Origin: Calothrix sp. HK-06
GTDB taxonomy: Bacteria; Cyanobacteriota; Cyanobacteriia; Cyanobacteriales; Nostocaceae
Direction of reading: 5' to 3'
NCBI RefSeq assembly: GCF_001904745.1
Contig: NZ_MRCD01000033.1
Location: 1 to 64,000, forward strand
Length of the DNA: 64,000 nt
A program made the translations under genes and the position numbers. Below, piece after piece: positions 16,238 to 25,601 of the stretch. The first letter of the stretch is position 1, and each line of letters opens with the position of its first letter. Below the pieces are notes generated by a model. That model was not told the origin of the DNA. It saw nothing but the letters and a program-made list of their open reading frames with translations, and did no database searches.

Positions 16238-18394
16238 GTGGTTATAAAAAAAAACTTATATCAAGAGTACAGGTGTTATAGTAATGCTCCATTAAATTGT
16301 GACCGTCCACTGCAAACAGTTATAGATACACCAGAAGTGAAACATCTAAGTGTAAAATACTGTACTGGATGTGGTTTTCCAGCGATTATTGCTCAAAATG
16401 TTGAAATTAAAGGTAGTCGCGGTATTTATAAAGTTAATAATTTTTTGAGTGCGCGCGGTCTAGGTCGGATGTATTCTGGAACACGCATTAATGATAACCA
16501 ACCTGTACTTATTAAAGAATACTTGCTGCCTAATAAAAGTTATAACGATGAAGAAATTCGTCAGCGTAAAGAGACTTTTAAACGTGTGGCAGGTGTAAGT
16601 CTTGCAGATGGTAGAAACCAAAGTTTTCGTTTGATTAATCCTATAGAAGCAATTGCAGACGAACGAGGAGAACGCTGTTATTTAATTATTCAGGAGGTGG
16701 AAGTATCTCAAACTTTAAAGGAGTATTTACAAAATAATGGTTCAATGCAGGCGCCGCAAATACGAGAATTTCTTAACCAAGCACTGCAAACCCTCCAATT
16801 TCTCCATACTCAAAAATTGCGCCTACCTGACAATCAAGTACAGCAAGGGATGGCTCATGGTAATATTAGCTTAGATAGTACTTTAATTAAATTAGAAAAA
16901 AATCAAAAGCAGCAAAGTAATCAACAATTTTATATATATTTTTGCGATTTAGCAGTTTGGGAAAGTTTGTTTGAACATCCGACAGTTCAACCTTCACAAC
17001 CTCAACCAAAAGAAGACCTAACAGCATTAGGACTTGCAGCGTTTTATTTATGGGTAGGACGAGACGTTGATAATAGCTCTGGTCAACTTCTTAATCCTAA
17101 AGATGATAGACTATGGTCGAACAGCGATTCTCATCTCAAGCAATTTCTTCATCGCTTAATTGGGTTAGATACTCCATATGAAAGTGCTGAAAGCGCGCGT
17201 AAAGAATTATTACAACTCCCCAAACCAAGTCAAAGCCATATAACAACTACATCACATGAAGAAGAAAAAGAAAAGGGTTGGAGAAAAGGTTGGATTTTAC
17301 TAGGAATTTTAGCTTTAATCTTGCTAGGAGGTGGTATTTGGTATTTTTTAAGACCAAATTCTAGTACAGCAAGACAGGAGAACCCATTATGGTCACGTTT
17401 AGTTCGTAGTTTTTCCGATGTTCCGAATCTTCCACCTGGTGAATTTAGTTACACTGCAGAAAAAAATAGTACATGGACTTCTATTTTAAGACAACAAGCA
17501 CAAACAACAAAATTTGTTGAGGAAACACTTACTAAAATTTCAAATACAACATTTAATTATCAACCTTTACAGTCATCAGATGTAAGAGTTCGCAGCTTAC
17601 CGCTAGATACAACGCGCGAATGCACAATCAAATCGTGTAAAGCATACTTTGCAATTACATCTTTTCCAGCAGAAGATTCCGGACTAAAGAGTCAAGCAAT
17701 AGCGAATGATGGTTTACTTGTATATGTAGCCCATAGTAAAAAAGACTCGAATCTGCCTAAGCTTTTAAAAGGGAAAATTAGTTTAGATACACTGCGTCAA
17801 ATTTATACTGGTAAAATTACAAACTGGAAGGATATAGATAAAAACGATAGAAGTCTACCAGATTTACAGATAAAACCCTACGCACCCACTGAACCCGAAG
17901 CAGTATTATTCTTTCAAAAAAGAGTATTAAACGATGACCCACAAGCAATAGCTGATTACAAAAGAGTAACAGAACAATACACTCAACCAACCGAAGAAAC
18001 TACGAAAGTGATACGCGCGCAGTTTGACGAAAATCAAGGTGGTATTATTGCCTTTGGTATTATCAACAAAGTTTGGAATCAATGTAACGCCTATCCTCTA
18101 GCTATTAGCCAAGATAATAATCAACAAGCAGTTCAACCCTTGTTTAGACCAGAAGGGCAACCTATAGACCCTGACATAGATTTGTGTATCAAAAGAGACT
18201 ATTATATTGAAGAAAGTAATTTTAAAACTTATCCTTTAGGTAATCAACTTTTTGTGGTATACCCTAAAGATAACAGCTTACAACCTGTCGGCCCAGCATT
18301 TTGTAAATTGTTGATAACCCGTGAGGGTCAATCTCTCCTGCAAAAAGCAGGTCTAGTTCCTTTACTAAATATACCTGAAAATGCCTGCCAATAA
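16238..18394 (+). CDS. 4-Cys-prefix pseudokinase fused via a membrane helix to a PstS-like binding domain
   Basis: 718 aa. Four cysteines (13, 21, 42, 45) form a zinc-ribbon-like prefix. Residues ~55-330 have a Ser/Thr kinase fold in which the ATP lysine survives (VLIKEYL), but the HRD motif reads HGN (MAHGNISLDS) and DFG reads DLA, so it is probably a pseudokinase. A membrane helix follows (~350-370, GWILLGILALILLGGGIWYF). Residues ~380-718 form a periplasmic-binding-protein domain of the phosphate-binding PstS type (ANDGLLVYV; LRQIYTGKITNWKDI). This suggests an extracytoplasmic ligand signalling to a cytosolic pseudokinase. GTG start chosen; an ATG at 16234 is out of frame before an A9 run. 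Overlaps the next gene by 14 bp. Confidence 0.8.
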   Translation: MVIKKNLYQEYRCYSNAPLNCDRPLQTVIDTPEVKHLSVKYCTGCGFPAIIAQNVEIKGSRGIYKVNNFLSARGLGRMYSGTRINDNQPVLIKEYLLPNKSYNDEEIRQRKETFKRVAGVSLADGRNQSFRLINPIEAIADERGERCYLIIQEVEVSQTLKEYLQNNGSMQAPQIREFLNQALQTLQFLHTQKLRLPDNQVQQGMAHGNISLDSTLIKLEKNQKQQSNQQFYIYFCDLAVWESLFEHPTVQPSQPQPKEDLTALGLAAFYLWVGRDVDNSSGQLLNPKDDRLWSNSDSHLKQFLHRLIGLDTPYESAESARKELLQLPKPSQSHITTTSHEEEKEKGWRKGWILLGILALILLGGGIWYFLRPNSSTARQENPLWSRLVRSFSDVPNLPPGEFSYTAEKNSTWTSILRQQAQTTKFVEETLTKISNTTFNYQPLQSSDVRVRSLPLDTTRECTIKSCKAYFAITSFPAEDSGLKSQAIANDGLLVYVAHSKKDSNLPKLLKGKISLDTLRQIYTGKITNWKDIDKNDRSLPDLQIKPYAPTEPEAVLFFQKRVLNDDPQAIADYKRVTEQYTQPTEETTKVIRAQFDENQGGIIAFGIINKVWNQCNAYPLAISQDNNQQAVQPLFRPEGQPIDPDIDLCIKRDYYIEESNFKTYPLGNQLFVVYPKDNSLQPVGPAFCKLLITREGQSLLQKAGLVPLLNIPENACQ

Positions 18395-19064
18395 GTGTTC
18401 TAATTCTGGTTGCGAATATTTCAACCGTCCTTTGCCTAACAACATGGAGTGTTGTCCTGGGTGCGGTAGACCACTTGGCAATGTTATTGGTACTGCATCG
18501 ACATCTAATCCTAATCGTACAAATCCAAATTCAAATTTTGCTCCTCGACAACCTCAACCACCACAACCTCAACCATATCAAACCCAACCACCGCAACCTC
18601 AACCACCACAACCCCAACTATATCAACCCCAACTATATCAAGCTCAACCAATAGACTCAGAATATACCGATTATCAACCTCGTTCTCCTTACATCCAGCC
18701 AACTCCACCAGCACAACCACCACGTCCAGTTCGACCTGTGCTGAAATTAATACACACAACGACAGGAAGAGAATTTCGTTTATCAGGAGAAGAGGGATAC
18801 ATTGGTAGACGTTCGCAAATTCATGGAACAGTTCCAGAAATTGATTTAGTGGGAATTCCCAATGAGGGTGTTGTCTCCCGTTCCCACGCGCGCGTTTTTT
18901 GGGACTGGAATCAAAATACTTACATGATTTTAGACACCAGCAGGAATGGCTGTTACTTAAATAATAATTTACTTACACAGGGAGTTAATTATCGATTAAG
19001 CAATGGTAACTCTTTACAACTTGGTCAGGAAGGGTTAGTGCAGTTTACGGTTGTGATAGAGTAA
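18381..19064 (+). CDS. Zinc-ribbon/FHA domain protein
   Basis: 227 aa. An N-terminal zinc ribbon (Cys6, Cys11, Cys25, Cys28; CCPGCGRPLG) leads into a Pro/Gln-rich linker (~45-120, repeated QPQPPQ units) and a C-terminal FHA domain (~128-227). The FHA phosphopeptide-binding residues are visible: IGRRSQ, SRSHARV and SRNGCYLNN. FHA domains bind phosphothreonine, so a kinase partner is expected; the kinase at 43612-45264 carries candidate sites. Its start lies inside the end of the pseudokinase gene, indicating coupled translation and probably a joint role. Confidence 0.85.
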   Translation: MPANKCSNSGCEYFNRPLPNNMECCPGCGRPLGNVIGTASTSNPNRTNPNSNFAPRQPQPPQPQPYQTQPPQPQPPQPQLYQPQLYQAQPIDSEYTDYQPRSPYIQPTPPAQPPRPVRPVLKLIHTTTGREFRLSGEEGYIGRRSQIHGTVPEIDLVGIPNEGVVSRSHARVFWDWNQNTYMILDTSRNGCYLNNNLLTQGVNYRLSNGNSLQLGQEGLVQFTVVIE

Positions 19065-19160
19065 ACCCGGATAATTCAAAATCTAAACAGTTCGACCTTT
19101 GGCTAATTCTGATTTTGCCACAATTACCTTAGTCTGTAATTGAGAAAGTGTTTTTCAATT

Positions 19161-19379
19161 ATGGACTCAGAACGCATTCAATCATCAACGGCGCCTGTTG
19201 GGGATATGGGAGGTACAGCTGGATACGCTGCTATACCTACAACTTCAGCTACTGCTAGTAAATATCTCAGCGACTCTGTGCTGTTAGATAAATTGTGCAA
19301 TCGTGTTTACGAATTGTTACAAGAAGACATGCGCGCGCAACGGGAAAGGGTAAGAAATTATGGTTCTAGGAGGTGGTAG
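19161..19379 (+). CDS. Small CIS-cluster protein with YxLLxxD...ER...YG tail
   Basis: 72 aa from the ATG chosen here; a TTG at 19140 would add seven residues. The N-terminal half is Ser/Thr/Ala-rich and probably flexible. The C-terminal half is a charged helix ending NRVYELLQEDMRAQRERVRN and then YGSRRW. The end of the large disordered protein at 19936-23046 has the same pattern (IYSRLRQRLEIERERYG ... RLPW), so both may dock on the same partner. Function unknown. Its stop is followed two bases later by the ATG of the tube-like gene. Confidence 0.65.
   Translation: MDSERIQSSTAPVGDMGGTAGYAAIPTTSATASKYLSDSVLLDKLCNRVYELLQEDMRAQRERVRNYGSRRW
19368..19373 (+). promoter_or_regulatory. Shine-Dalgarno AGGAGG inside the preceding gene
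   Basis: The perfect AGGAGG is formed by the two Arg codons just before the Trp-stop end of the 72-aa protein. It lies 8 bases before ATG 19382, which decides that start over the GTG at 19373. The terminal Arg-Arg codons of one gene thus serve as the ribosome site of the next. Confidence 0.75.
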
Positions 19380-19381
19380 TT

Positions 19382-19903
19382 ATGAGTAACAATGGAACTG
19401 TTGAACATGAATTAAATTATGTAACAACCAATCGTTTCTACGTCGAGATAGATAGCACTATTGCAGCATCTTTTACTGAATGTACAGGATTAAGCGTCCA
19501 GATTAAGAAAAATGTTTTTTTTGAAGGTGGTGTTAACGACCAACAGCGAATTTATTTAGGTCACGCAGAATTTGCCGATGTTACGCTCAAACGCGGAATT
19601 ACAGACCACTTTGGTTTTTTAAACTGGATAACCAAAATTTTTGACGAAAAGAATGCAGATAACGAGCTTCGACGTAACGTCAACATTATTTTATTTAATC
19701 AAGCTGGAGAAACAATGATGAGTTGGACTCTCATTGGAGCAATTCCCATTACTTGGAAAACACCTACTTTGCAAGGAGATGGAAATGCAGTTGCAATTGA
19801 AGAACTGACTCTTGCTTATGAAGGGTTGAAAGTATCTAAGGACAAAGGTGGTGGTAATCCAGTTAAGCGCGAAAAAGTATCAGGATTCTTTCTATCTAAT
19901 TAA
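19382..19903 (+). CDS. CIS tube-like protein (gp19/Hcp-like), variant 3
   Basis: 173 aa. The gp19-like tube fold shows in YVTTNRFYVEIDSTIAASFT, ECTGLSVQIKKNVFFEGGVN, LKRGITDHFGFLNWITKIF and a closing VAIEELTLAYEGLKVSKD. This variant is encoded away from the two other tube genes and together with the tape-measure-like, hub and spike genes. It therefore probably forms the specialised first tube ring that sits on the spike (Pvc5-like in Photorhabdus PVC). The ATG was chosen because of the AGGAGG 8 bases upstream. Confidence 0.85.
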   Translation: MSNNGTVEHELNYVTTNRFYVEIDSTIAASFTECTGLSVQIKKNVFFEGGVNDQQRIYLGHAEFADVTLKRGITDHFGFLNWITKIFDEKNADNELRRNVNIILFNQAGETMMSWTLIGAIPITWKTPTLQGDGNAVAIEELTLAYEGLKVSKDKGGGNPVKREKVSGFFLSN

Positions 19904-19935
19904 TTTAATTAACTTATACCTATAAAATTCCAGCT

Positions 19936-22900
19936 ATGCAGATAATTAAATCTTTGCTTGGTTTGTCAGCGTCTCCATTAGGACTAACAAAATTTGACAC
20001 TACCAATCGATTCTTGCTCAGAAAAGAATCTAATTTTCAGCTAGGTTTAAAAAACTGCATTCAACCTTTAGGAGCAAAATCATCATTAGTAAATTGCTCT
20101 AAATTATTATTGCCAAGGCAAGACAAAACTGTACATGACGAAAACACATGGAATATAGATTTGGATTTTGATGCTTTAATAGAGTGTTCTACACCTGTAT
20201 TAGAGAATCAAGTAGAAACCAATGATTTGCTTAGTCAAGAAGAACAAGTACTAGAGAATGATAATAATTTTAGCAGTGATATAAATTTTATAGAAAGTTT
20301 TACAACTATTATTATAGATTCATTACCGGGTACTACTCTCATAGATAATAGTACTATCAATAGTACCGAAGATAATTATCATAATTTAACTAATATTAGT
20401 GATATTAATCAGGAAGCAGTACCTAATAAAAAATCAGATAATTTATCTAAAAAAGCTAAAACCAAGAAAAGCACAGCAAAAACGAATAAAAATATTAAAA
20501 ATACTAATAAAATTCCAAAAAAATCAAAAACTACTGTAAATACAGCACCAGAAATAAATCAACTTAAGTTAAACGATAATCTAACTGATCACGATGTGTT
20601 AAAAACCTCTCCCCCAACCCCTCTCCTAAAAGGAGAGGGGAACCCCCTCCTACCTCCCCCTTCCCTACTAGGGAAGGGGGCTGGGGAGTTAGGTTTTCCA
20701 AATAACGTGGAAAGTCAGAACGATAATAACTTTCAATTAGATTCTCTAGTTAAACAAAATCAATTAGAAGCTAAAAATGTATCACAAGATGAGCATATCG
20801 CTACATCACCCCAAGTAATAGTACATGATCTAAAAAACAAAAGCCATGTAAATGGTGATATAGATAGTGATATAGATAGTAATATAAATATTAATTTGAA
20901 AGAAATATCAAATCAAGAATCTATACTTAATCCAGAAGTAAATACAAATTTTGATAACGTTCAGGAAATCGAGGCAAGCCAAGAAACAAAAAATATTACT
21001 AAGCTCAATAATCAAGAAAAACCAGTAATAACTCAATCTGTCCCTAAAATAACCCTTAAACCTTTAGAGGATAATAGCGCTTTTGATAAGTCAGATAATT
21101 CCCAAGACAGTATATATCAAAATATATCTGAATTTATTAAACAACCAATTCAAGAACGTGAAGAAATTAAACAGCAACATACAGACCAAAGTAGCATAAC
21201 AAGTCAACCTATATCTATATATAGAGAAATATCTTCTGTTGAACCCATTGAAATTATAAATACAGTTGGTACTTCAGAACACCCAGAAAATTTAATACAG
21301 AATATTCCCGTAGAACATTATATTGACTTAGAATTACCTATTACTGAAACAGTTATTAATAATGATGTTATAGATATTACAGAAAATCAGGCGCCAGTAA
21401 TTCAAGATAACACTCAAGCAAATACTTACATACAGTTAGATTTAAATACCTTATCTTTAACTTCTCCCCTTATTAAGGAGAGACAAGAATTTGGTGACAT
21501 TCAAAGGCAAGATGAGGTAATAACTACACATGTAACCTCGTATAACATAAATACTCAGGAAAATAATTTTGAGGCAAATCACACTATTTATCCAGTACAA
21601 AATACTGATTTTACAATTCAAAAAGTAAGTCAAGAGAATTTAGAAAAAAGTTATTATATCCCAGCAAATTCCTCTGAAAATGCGAACATTGCAACAAATT
21701 TAACAAACTCCTCAGAACTGATATTAACTGACTCAAAGAAAGAATTATTACCAGGTGCCAATTTAGATATTTTAGATATTTCAGATCTTTCAGATATTAC
21801 TGTTATTCAAAAAAGTATTCAGCACAACAGCGCAGATCAAACAACAGATGAAATTAAATCAAATTTACAATTGAATAATATTCCCAGTGAAATTTCCACT
21901 CAAAACATTAATAAAACAGATTTCAATGTTGTTATTGTAGATGAAAATTTAGTTATCCACGAACAAGCATTACCAGAAATATCCACAAAAATTGTAGATG
22001 ATTTAGACACAGAAACTTTAACAAATATTACAGATTCAAAAAATATATTACTCAAATTACCGGAAAGTAGCTCTGAAAATTTACCTAATGATTTATCTAG
22101 TAACTTATTCAACAATTTACAAAATAAACCACAGGCGCCTACAGGTTATGCGACTGGTGGATTAGTTGCACACTCAAATACTTCAGATAATCCCACAATT
22201 GCACCATCTGATACAGTACCTGCGATGCTTACTCCTGGAGAGTTTGTCATTAACGTTAGGGATGCACAAAAAAATATTAATATATTACGTCACATCAACA
22301 GCGGTGGAACATTACCAGAGGATATAACTACCCCTGTTAAACCAAGTATCGAACAAACAGAAGAAAATGATGACGCCACTGAACGGTTAGATTCTTTCCA
22401 ACCTTCGACTAAAGTCGATATCCAAACAAGTCTCACCAATGTTATTTCTCCTAAACTCACAGGTTCCGAAATTAGAAGTCCTGGGATTAACGCGCCCAAT
22501 TCCATACAATTTAATACATTTGATAATTCAGTTGAAAACTCAAATCAAAACTTAACAACCGGAGTAAATAATAATTCTCATCAATACTCATCACCTCCTC
22601 TAATTTTCCGGCAAGCAAATACAAGTAATACCACTAAAGTTTACGAACACAATATTAGTACTGATATTCCATTGGAGTGGGGAAGTGTAGAGGAATTATT
22701 AAATGGAAGTGCAGATAGTACTAATAATAGTGCAAGCGATAATCTAGAAGAATTTATATTCAGTAAGTCGGCGCCTTCTATATCAACTCAACGCTTACCT
22801 GCTGTTCAAGGTTTTGCTCTTGGTGGCGAAGTGACTGCATCTGATATTGCTACAGATATTGAGCCTGTAACAGAAACGATACAAAGACTTTCTGATTCTA

Positions 22901-23046
22901 ATGCTTCTGATTCTTCCAAAGAAGAAAACGAAAATGATTCTTTAGATTTAGAAACATTAGCCCATCAAATTTATAGCAGGTTGCGGCAACGTTTAGAAAT
23001 AGAAAGAGAACGTTACGGCGCCTATTCTGGCCGTTTACCTTGGTAA
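19936..23046 (+). CDS. Large disordered tape-measure-like CIS protein
   Basis: 1036 aa, Asn/Ile/Ser/Thr/Glu-rich and mostly without fold. Residues ~735-775 carry GYATGGLVAHSN and DTVPAMLTPGEFVINVRDAQ, the short glycine plus 'PAMLTPGEFVI' motif seen in phage tail tape-measure proteins. A second FALGGEVTAS occurs near 958. The last ~28 residues form a charged helix like that of the 72-aa protein upstream. It probably sets tail length or fills the tube. Codons for ~residues 223-254 come from an inserted 96-bp palindromic repeat (20602-20697) that keeps the frame. Lies between the tube variant 3 and hub genes. Confidence 0.65.
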   Translation: MQIIKSLLGLSASPLGLTKFDTTNRFLLRKESNFQLGLKNCIQPLGAKSSLVNCSKLLLPRQDKTVHDENTWNIDLDFDALIECSTPVLENQVETNDLLSQEEQVLENDNNFSSDINFIESFTTIIIDSLPGTTLIDNSTINSTEDNYHNLTNISDINQEAVPNKKSDNLSKKAKTKKSTAKTNKNIKNTNKIPKKSKTTVNTAPEINQLKLNDNLTDHDVLKTSPPTPLLKGEGNPLLPPPSLLGKGAGELGFPNNVESQNDNNFQLDSLVKQNQLEAKNVSQDEHIATSPQVIVHDLKNKSHVNGDIDSDIDSNININLKEISNQESILNPEVNTNFDNVQEIEASQETKNITKLNNQEKPVITQSVPKITLKPLEDNSAFDKSDNSQDSIYQNISEFIKQPIQEREEIKQQHTDQSSITSQPISIYREISSVEPIEIINTVGTSEHPENLIQNIPVEHYIDLELPITETVINNDVIDITENQAPVIQDNTQANTYIQLDLNTLSLTSPLIKERQEFGDIQRQDEVITTHVTSYNINTQENNFEANHTIYPVQNTDFTIQKVSQENLEKSYYIPANSSENANIATNLTNSSELILTDSKKELLPGANLDILDISDLSDITVIQKSIQHNSADQTTDEIKSNLQLNNIPSEISTQNINKTDFNVVIVDENLVIHEQALPEISTKIVDDLDTETLTNITDSKNILLKLPESSSENLPNDLSSNLFNNLQNKPQAPTGYATGGLVAHSNTSDNPTIAPSDTVPAMLTPGEFVINVRDAQKNINILRHINSGGTLPEDITTPVKPSIEQTEENDDATERLDSFQPSTKVDIQTSLTNVISPKLTGSEIRSPGINAPNSIQFNTFDNSVENSNQNLTTGVNNNSHQYSSPPLIFRQANTSNTTKVYEHNISTDIPLEWGSVEELLNGSADSTNNSASDNLEEFIFSKSAPSISTQRLPAVQGFALGGEVTASDIATDIEPVTETIQRLSDSNASDSSKEENENDSLDLETLAHQIYSRLRQRLEIERERYGAYSGRLPW
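20602..20697. repeat. 96-bp palindromic repeat inserted in frame in a coding region
   Basis: Imperfect terminal inverted repeats AAAACCTCTCCCCCAAC and AAAACCTAACTCCCCAG (complement) enclose two nested hairpins (CTCTCCTAAAAGGAGAG and CTTCCCTACTAGGGAAG). This is the C-rich cyanobacterial dispersed repeat normally found between genes. At exactly 32 codons it adds the segment from TSPPTPLLKGEG to AGELGF to the tape-measure-like protein without a stop. Confidence 0.75.
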
Positions 23047-23115
23047 GTTTTGTTAATAATTATCTAATAGATATTTTCAAATTCATTTTTAAATTAAATT
23101 AGGAGAAGTAAGCAA

Positions 23116-23709
23116 ATGTCTAATGATACAGTGAAACCAACATTTATAGAACCGCATAAAGGTCAAGCAAATCTTAGAAAAGCAAAGCTGAAAATTGCTT
23201 ATTCTGGCGAGGGAAAAGATGATATTGAGTTTATGTATAATCCTACAGAAATTAGCTTTACAAGAAGTGTAAAGTGGGAAGCAGAACGGGGACAAAGAGG
23301 AACTACTTTGCTACCAAAAGTTAACTTTTCTGGTGTTGAACCTTACAAAATTACTTTAAAACAATTGCTTTTTGATACTTATGAAAAAAAAGAATCAGTA
23401 ATGAAATATATAGAGATTATTAAGAAAGGAGTAGAGACTATTGGTAGTTCTCTTGATAAACGTCCTCCTGTCTATATTTTGTTATGGGGAGACAAATTGT
23501 GGGGAGAAAAAGATTTTCACTGTGTAATAACAAGTTTAACTTACACTTTAAATATGTTTCTTACTGATGGTACACCTGTAAGAGCATTAGTAGATATTAG
23601 CTTACAAGAAGTAGATAAAGATAATCCTCCAGGAAACAAAAATTCGTCTAGTAAAGGTAGCGCTCGAAAAAACAGCCCTCATGCGAAGAAGTTACCAAAT
23701 ACTCCATAA
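23116..23709 (+). CDS. CIS tube/hub-cap protein (Pvc7-like, CIS_tube family)
   Basis: 197 aa. Matches the CIS tube protein / LysM-adaptor-type family: KLKIAYSGEGKDDIEFMYNP, EISFTRSVKWEAERG, ITLKQLLFDTYE and YILLWGDKLWGEKDFHCVIT. Homologs of the Pvc7 type join the spike protein to the tube. The C-terminal LysM found in many relatives is absent; a short basic tail (NKNSSSKGSARKNSPHAKK) is there instead. Strong ribosome site TTAGGAGAAG before the ATG. Followed after 99 bp by the spike gene. Confidence 0.85.
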   Translation: MSNDTVKPTFIEPHKGQANLRKAKLKIAYSGEGKDDIEFMYNPTEISFTRSVKWEAERGQRGTTLLPKVNFSGVEPYKITLKQLLFDTYEKKESVMKYIEIIKKGVETIGSSLDKRPPVYILLWGDKLWGEKDFHCVITSLTYTLNMFLTDGTPVRALVDISLQEVDKDNPPGNKNSSSKGSARKNSPHAKKLPNTP

Positions 23710-23808
23710 TCTAATAAAAATAAATCAACAACTCCAAATTATTGAATAAGTTGGATATAACACTATAGTAGTAAATTTGAGTTTTATATCATAATTTTTA
23801 TAAAAAAT

Positions 23809-25575
23809 ATGCCTACAGAAGTCAAGCAAGCCAAAAAAAGTCTTTATTTATGCGAACCGCTCTTAGAATTTTCTAATGGTAAAGGTTGGGAAAAAGCTAC
23901 ATCTGAATTAATTAAGGATTTGCTACAAATTACAATCGAAGAAAGCTTGCATTTACCTGCAATGTTTACTTTAGTTGTACATAATAGTTATCTTCCTGCT
24001 AGTGATAAACCAGACCGTCAACCACAACGCCATGAGAATATTTTTGAAATTGGTAAGAAGATACGCTTGGGTTTTGCTTCAAGTACAACTCAAGACAGTA
24101 ATTTTGGGAAGGAAGATAAAGGTTTTATGATTGAAGGTGAAATTACAGGAATCGAAACTCACTTCAACGAAAAATCAGAAGCGCCGATTATAGTTCGCGG
24201 TTATGATATTTCTCATCGTCTGCATAGAGGTCGTCACAATCGCTCATTTTTAAACGAAACTGATACAGATATAGTAAAAAAAATAGCAGAAGAAGTGGGA
24301 ATTAAAAAAGGGCGAATAGACCCAAGTGGAGAACCTCATGAATATGTATTTCAAGAAAATCAAACTAATATGGAATTTTTACGGGAACGCGCTGCCCGTA
24401 TTGGCTTTGAATTGTACGTTGTAGGTGATACAGTTAACTTCTGTAAACCTCAAAAAAAAGATTCCATACCATTAAAATGGCTGGTTAATATCAGTCATTT
24501 TAGTACCCGTATTACTAGTGCCGAGCAGGTAAGTGCAGTAGAAATACGCAGTTGGGACTACACTCAGAAAAAATTGATTACCTCCACCGCGCGTGCAGAA
24601 AGAGTATTAACAAACGTAGGTAATCAACGCGGAAGCAGCGTCAGCACCGAATATAATCTCAACAGCAAACCGCCTAAAATGATTGTTGTAGATCAACCTG
24701 TATCTACAGCAAAACAAGCCGAAGCAATGGCACAAGCTTTATGCGACGAACTAGGAGGTGAGTATATATACGCAGATGCAAAAGCTGAAGGAAATCCTAA
24801 AATTCGACCAGGACGAGTAGTAACGCTTGAAGGAATGGGTGAGCGCTTTAGCGGTGATTATTATGTTACTGAAACTCGTCACTTTTATGCCCAACGGATT
24901 TATTCGACTGAGTTTAGCGTTCGAGGATTACGCGCGGGTAATTTGTTAACAACTATTTCGCCACAAGTTCATTTACAACCGGGCCAGACTTTTCTGGTAG
25001 GAATTGTTACTAATAACAAAGACCCTAAAGGTTGGGGTAGAGTCAAAGTTAAATTTCCCACTCTCACAGAAGAACATTCTAGTCATTGGGCTAGAGTTGT
25101 TGCATTAGGCGCCGCAAACAGTAGAGGTTTTGATTGTTTGCCAGAAGTAAACGATGAAGTATTAGTGGGGTTTGAGCATGGTGACATTCACCGTCCGTAT
25201 ATTATTGGTGGTGTATGGAACGGTAAAGACGCACCACCAGAAAAAGTAGATGACTCAATTCAAGGTGGTAAAGTACGATTACGTACTATAAAAACCCGCA
25301 CAGGACATACACTGCAATTTGTTGAAGAAGATAAAGGAGGCAGTAAAACAGGTGTTCGCGTGCAAACAACAAAGGGTCACAAAATCTACTTAAATGACAG
25401 TGAAGCCTGTATTGATATTGAAACCAAAGGTGGTCATAAAATCAAAATGGACGACCAAGGCAAAGCTATATCACTCGACTCTACAGGAAATTTATCTATA
25501 AAAGCAAAAGGCAATATTGAAATTAAAGCCAACGGAACCATCACCGTTAACGGCGCCATGATTTATTTAAACTAA
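23809..25575 (+). CDS. VgrG-like spike/hub protein (Pvc8-like)
   Basis: 588 aa. N-terminal gp27-like hub domains (~30-370; RGYDISHRLHRGRHNRSFL, FLRERAARIGFELYVVGDT, FSGDYYVTETRHFY), an OB-fold of gp5 type (~385-470; QTFLVGIVTNNKDPKGWGRV, HWARVVALGA, LPEVNDEVLVGFEHGD, PYIIGGVWNG), then a β-helix-like needle (~490-588; GHKIKMDDQG, IEIKANGTITVNG). It forms the trimeric spike at the tail tip and carries the PAAR tip encoded next. No extra effector domain is seen. Complete length for an eCIS VgrG. Confidence 0.93.
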   Translation: MPTEVKQAKKSLYLCEPLLEFSNGKGWEKATSELIKDLLQITIEESLHLPAMFTLVVHNSYLPASDKPDRQPQRHENIFEIGKKIRLGFASSTTQDSNFGKEDKGFMIEGEITGIETHFNEKSEAPIIVRGYDISHRLHRGRHNRSFLNETDTDIVKKIAEEVGIKKGRIDPSGEPHEYVFQENQTNMEFLRERAARIGFELYVVGDTVNFCKPQKKDSIPLKWLVNISHFSTRITSAEQVSAVEIRSWDYTQKKLITSTARAERVLTNVGNQRGSSVSTEYNLNSKPPKMIVVDQPVSTAKQAEAMAQALCDELGGEYIYADAKAEGNPKIRPGRVVTLEGMGERFSGDYYVTETRHFYAQRIYSTEFSVRGLRAGNLLTTISPQVHLQPGQTFLVGIVTNNKDPKGWGRVKVKFPTLTEEHSSHWARVVALGAANSRGFDCLPEVNDEVLVGFEHGDIHRPYIIGGVWNGKDAPPEKVDDSIQGGKVRLRTIKTRTGHTLQFVEEDKGGSKTGVRVQTTKGHKIYLNDSEACIDIETKGGHKIKMDDQGKAISLDSTGNLSIKAKGNIEIKANGTITVNGAMIYLN

Positions 25576-25578
25576 AAG

Positions 25579-25599
25579 TTAGGAGTTAGGAGTTAGGAG
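25579..25599 (+). repeat. TTAGGAG heptamer x3 forming the ribosome site of the PAAR gene
   Basis: Three exact tandem copies of TTAGGAG directly before TT-ATG of the PAAR gene. Each contains a Shine-Dalgarno AGGAG. Heptameric tandem repeats are typical of Nostocales genomes. A change in copy number would not move the nearest ribosome site but would change the spacing to the VgrG gene. Confidence 0.8.
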
Positions 25600-25601
25600 T
25601 T

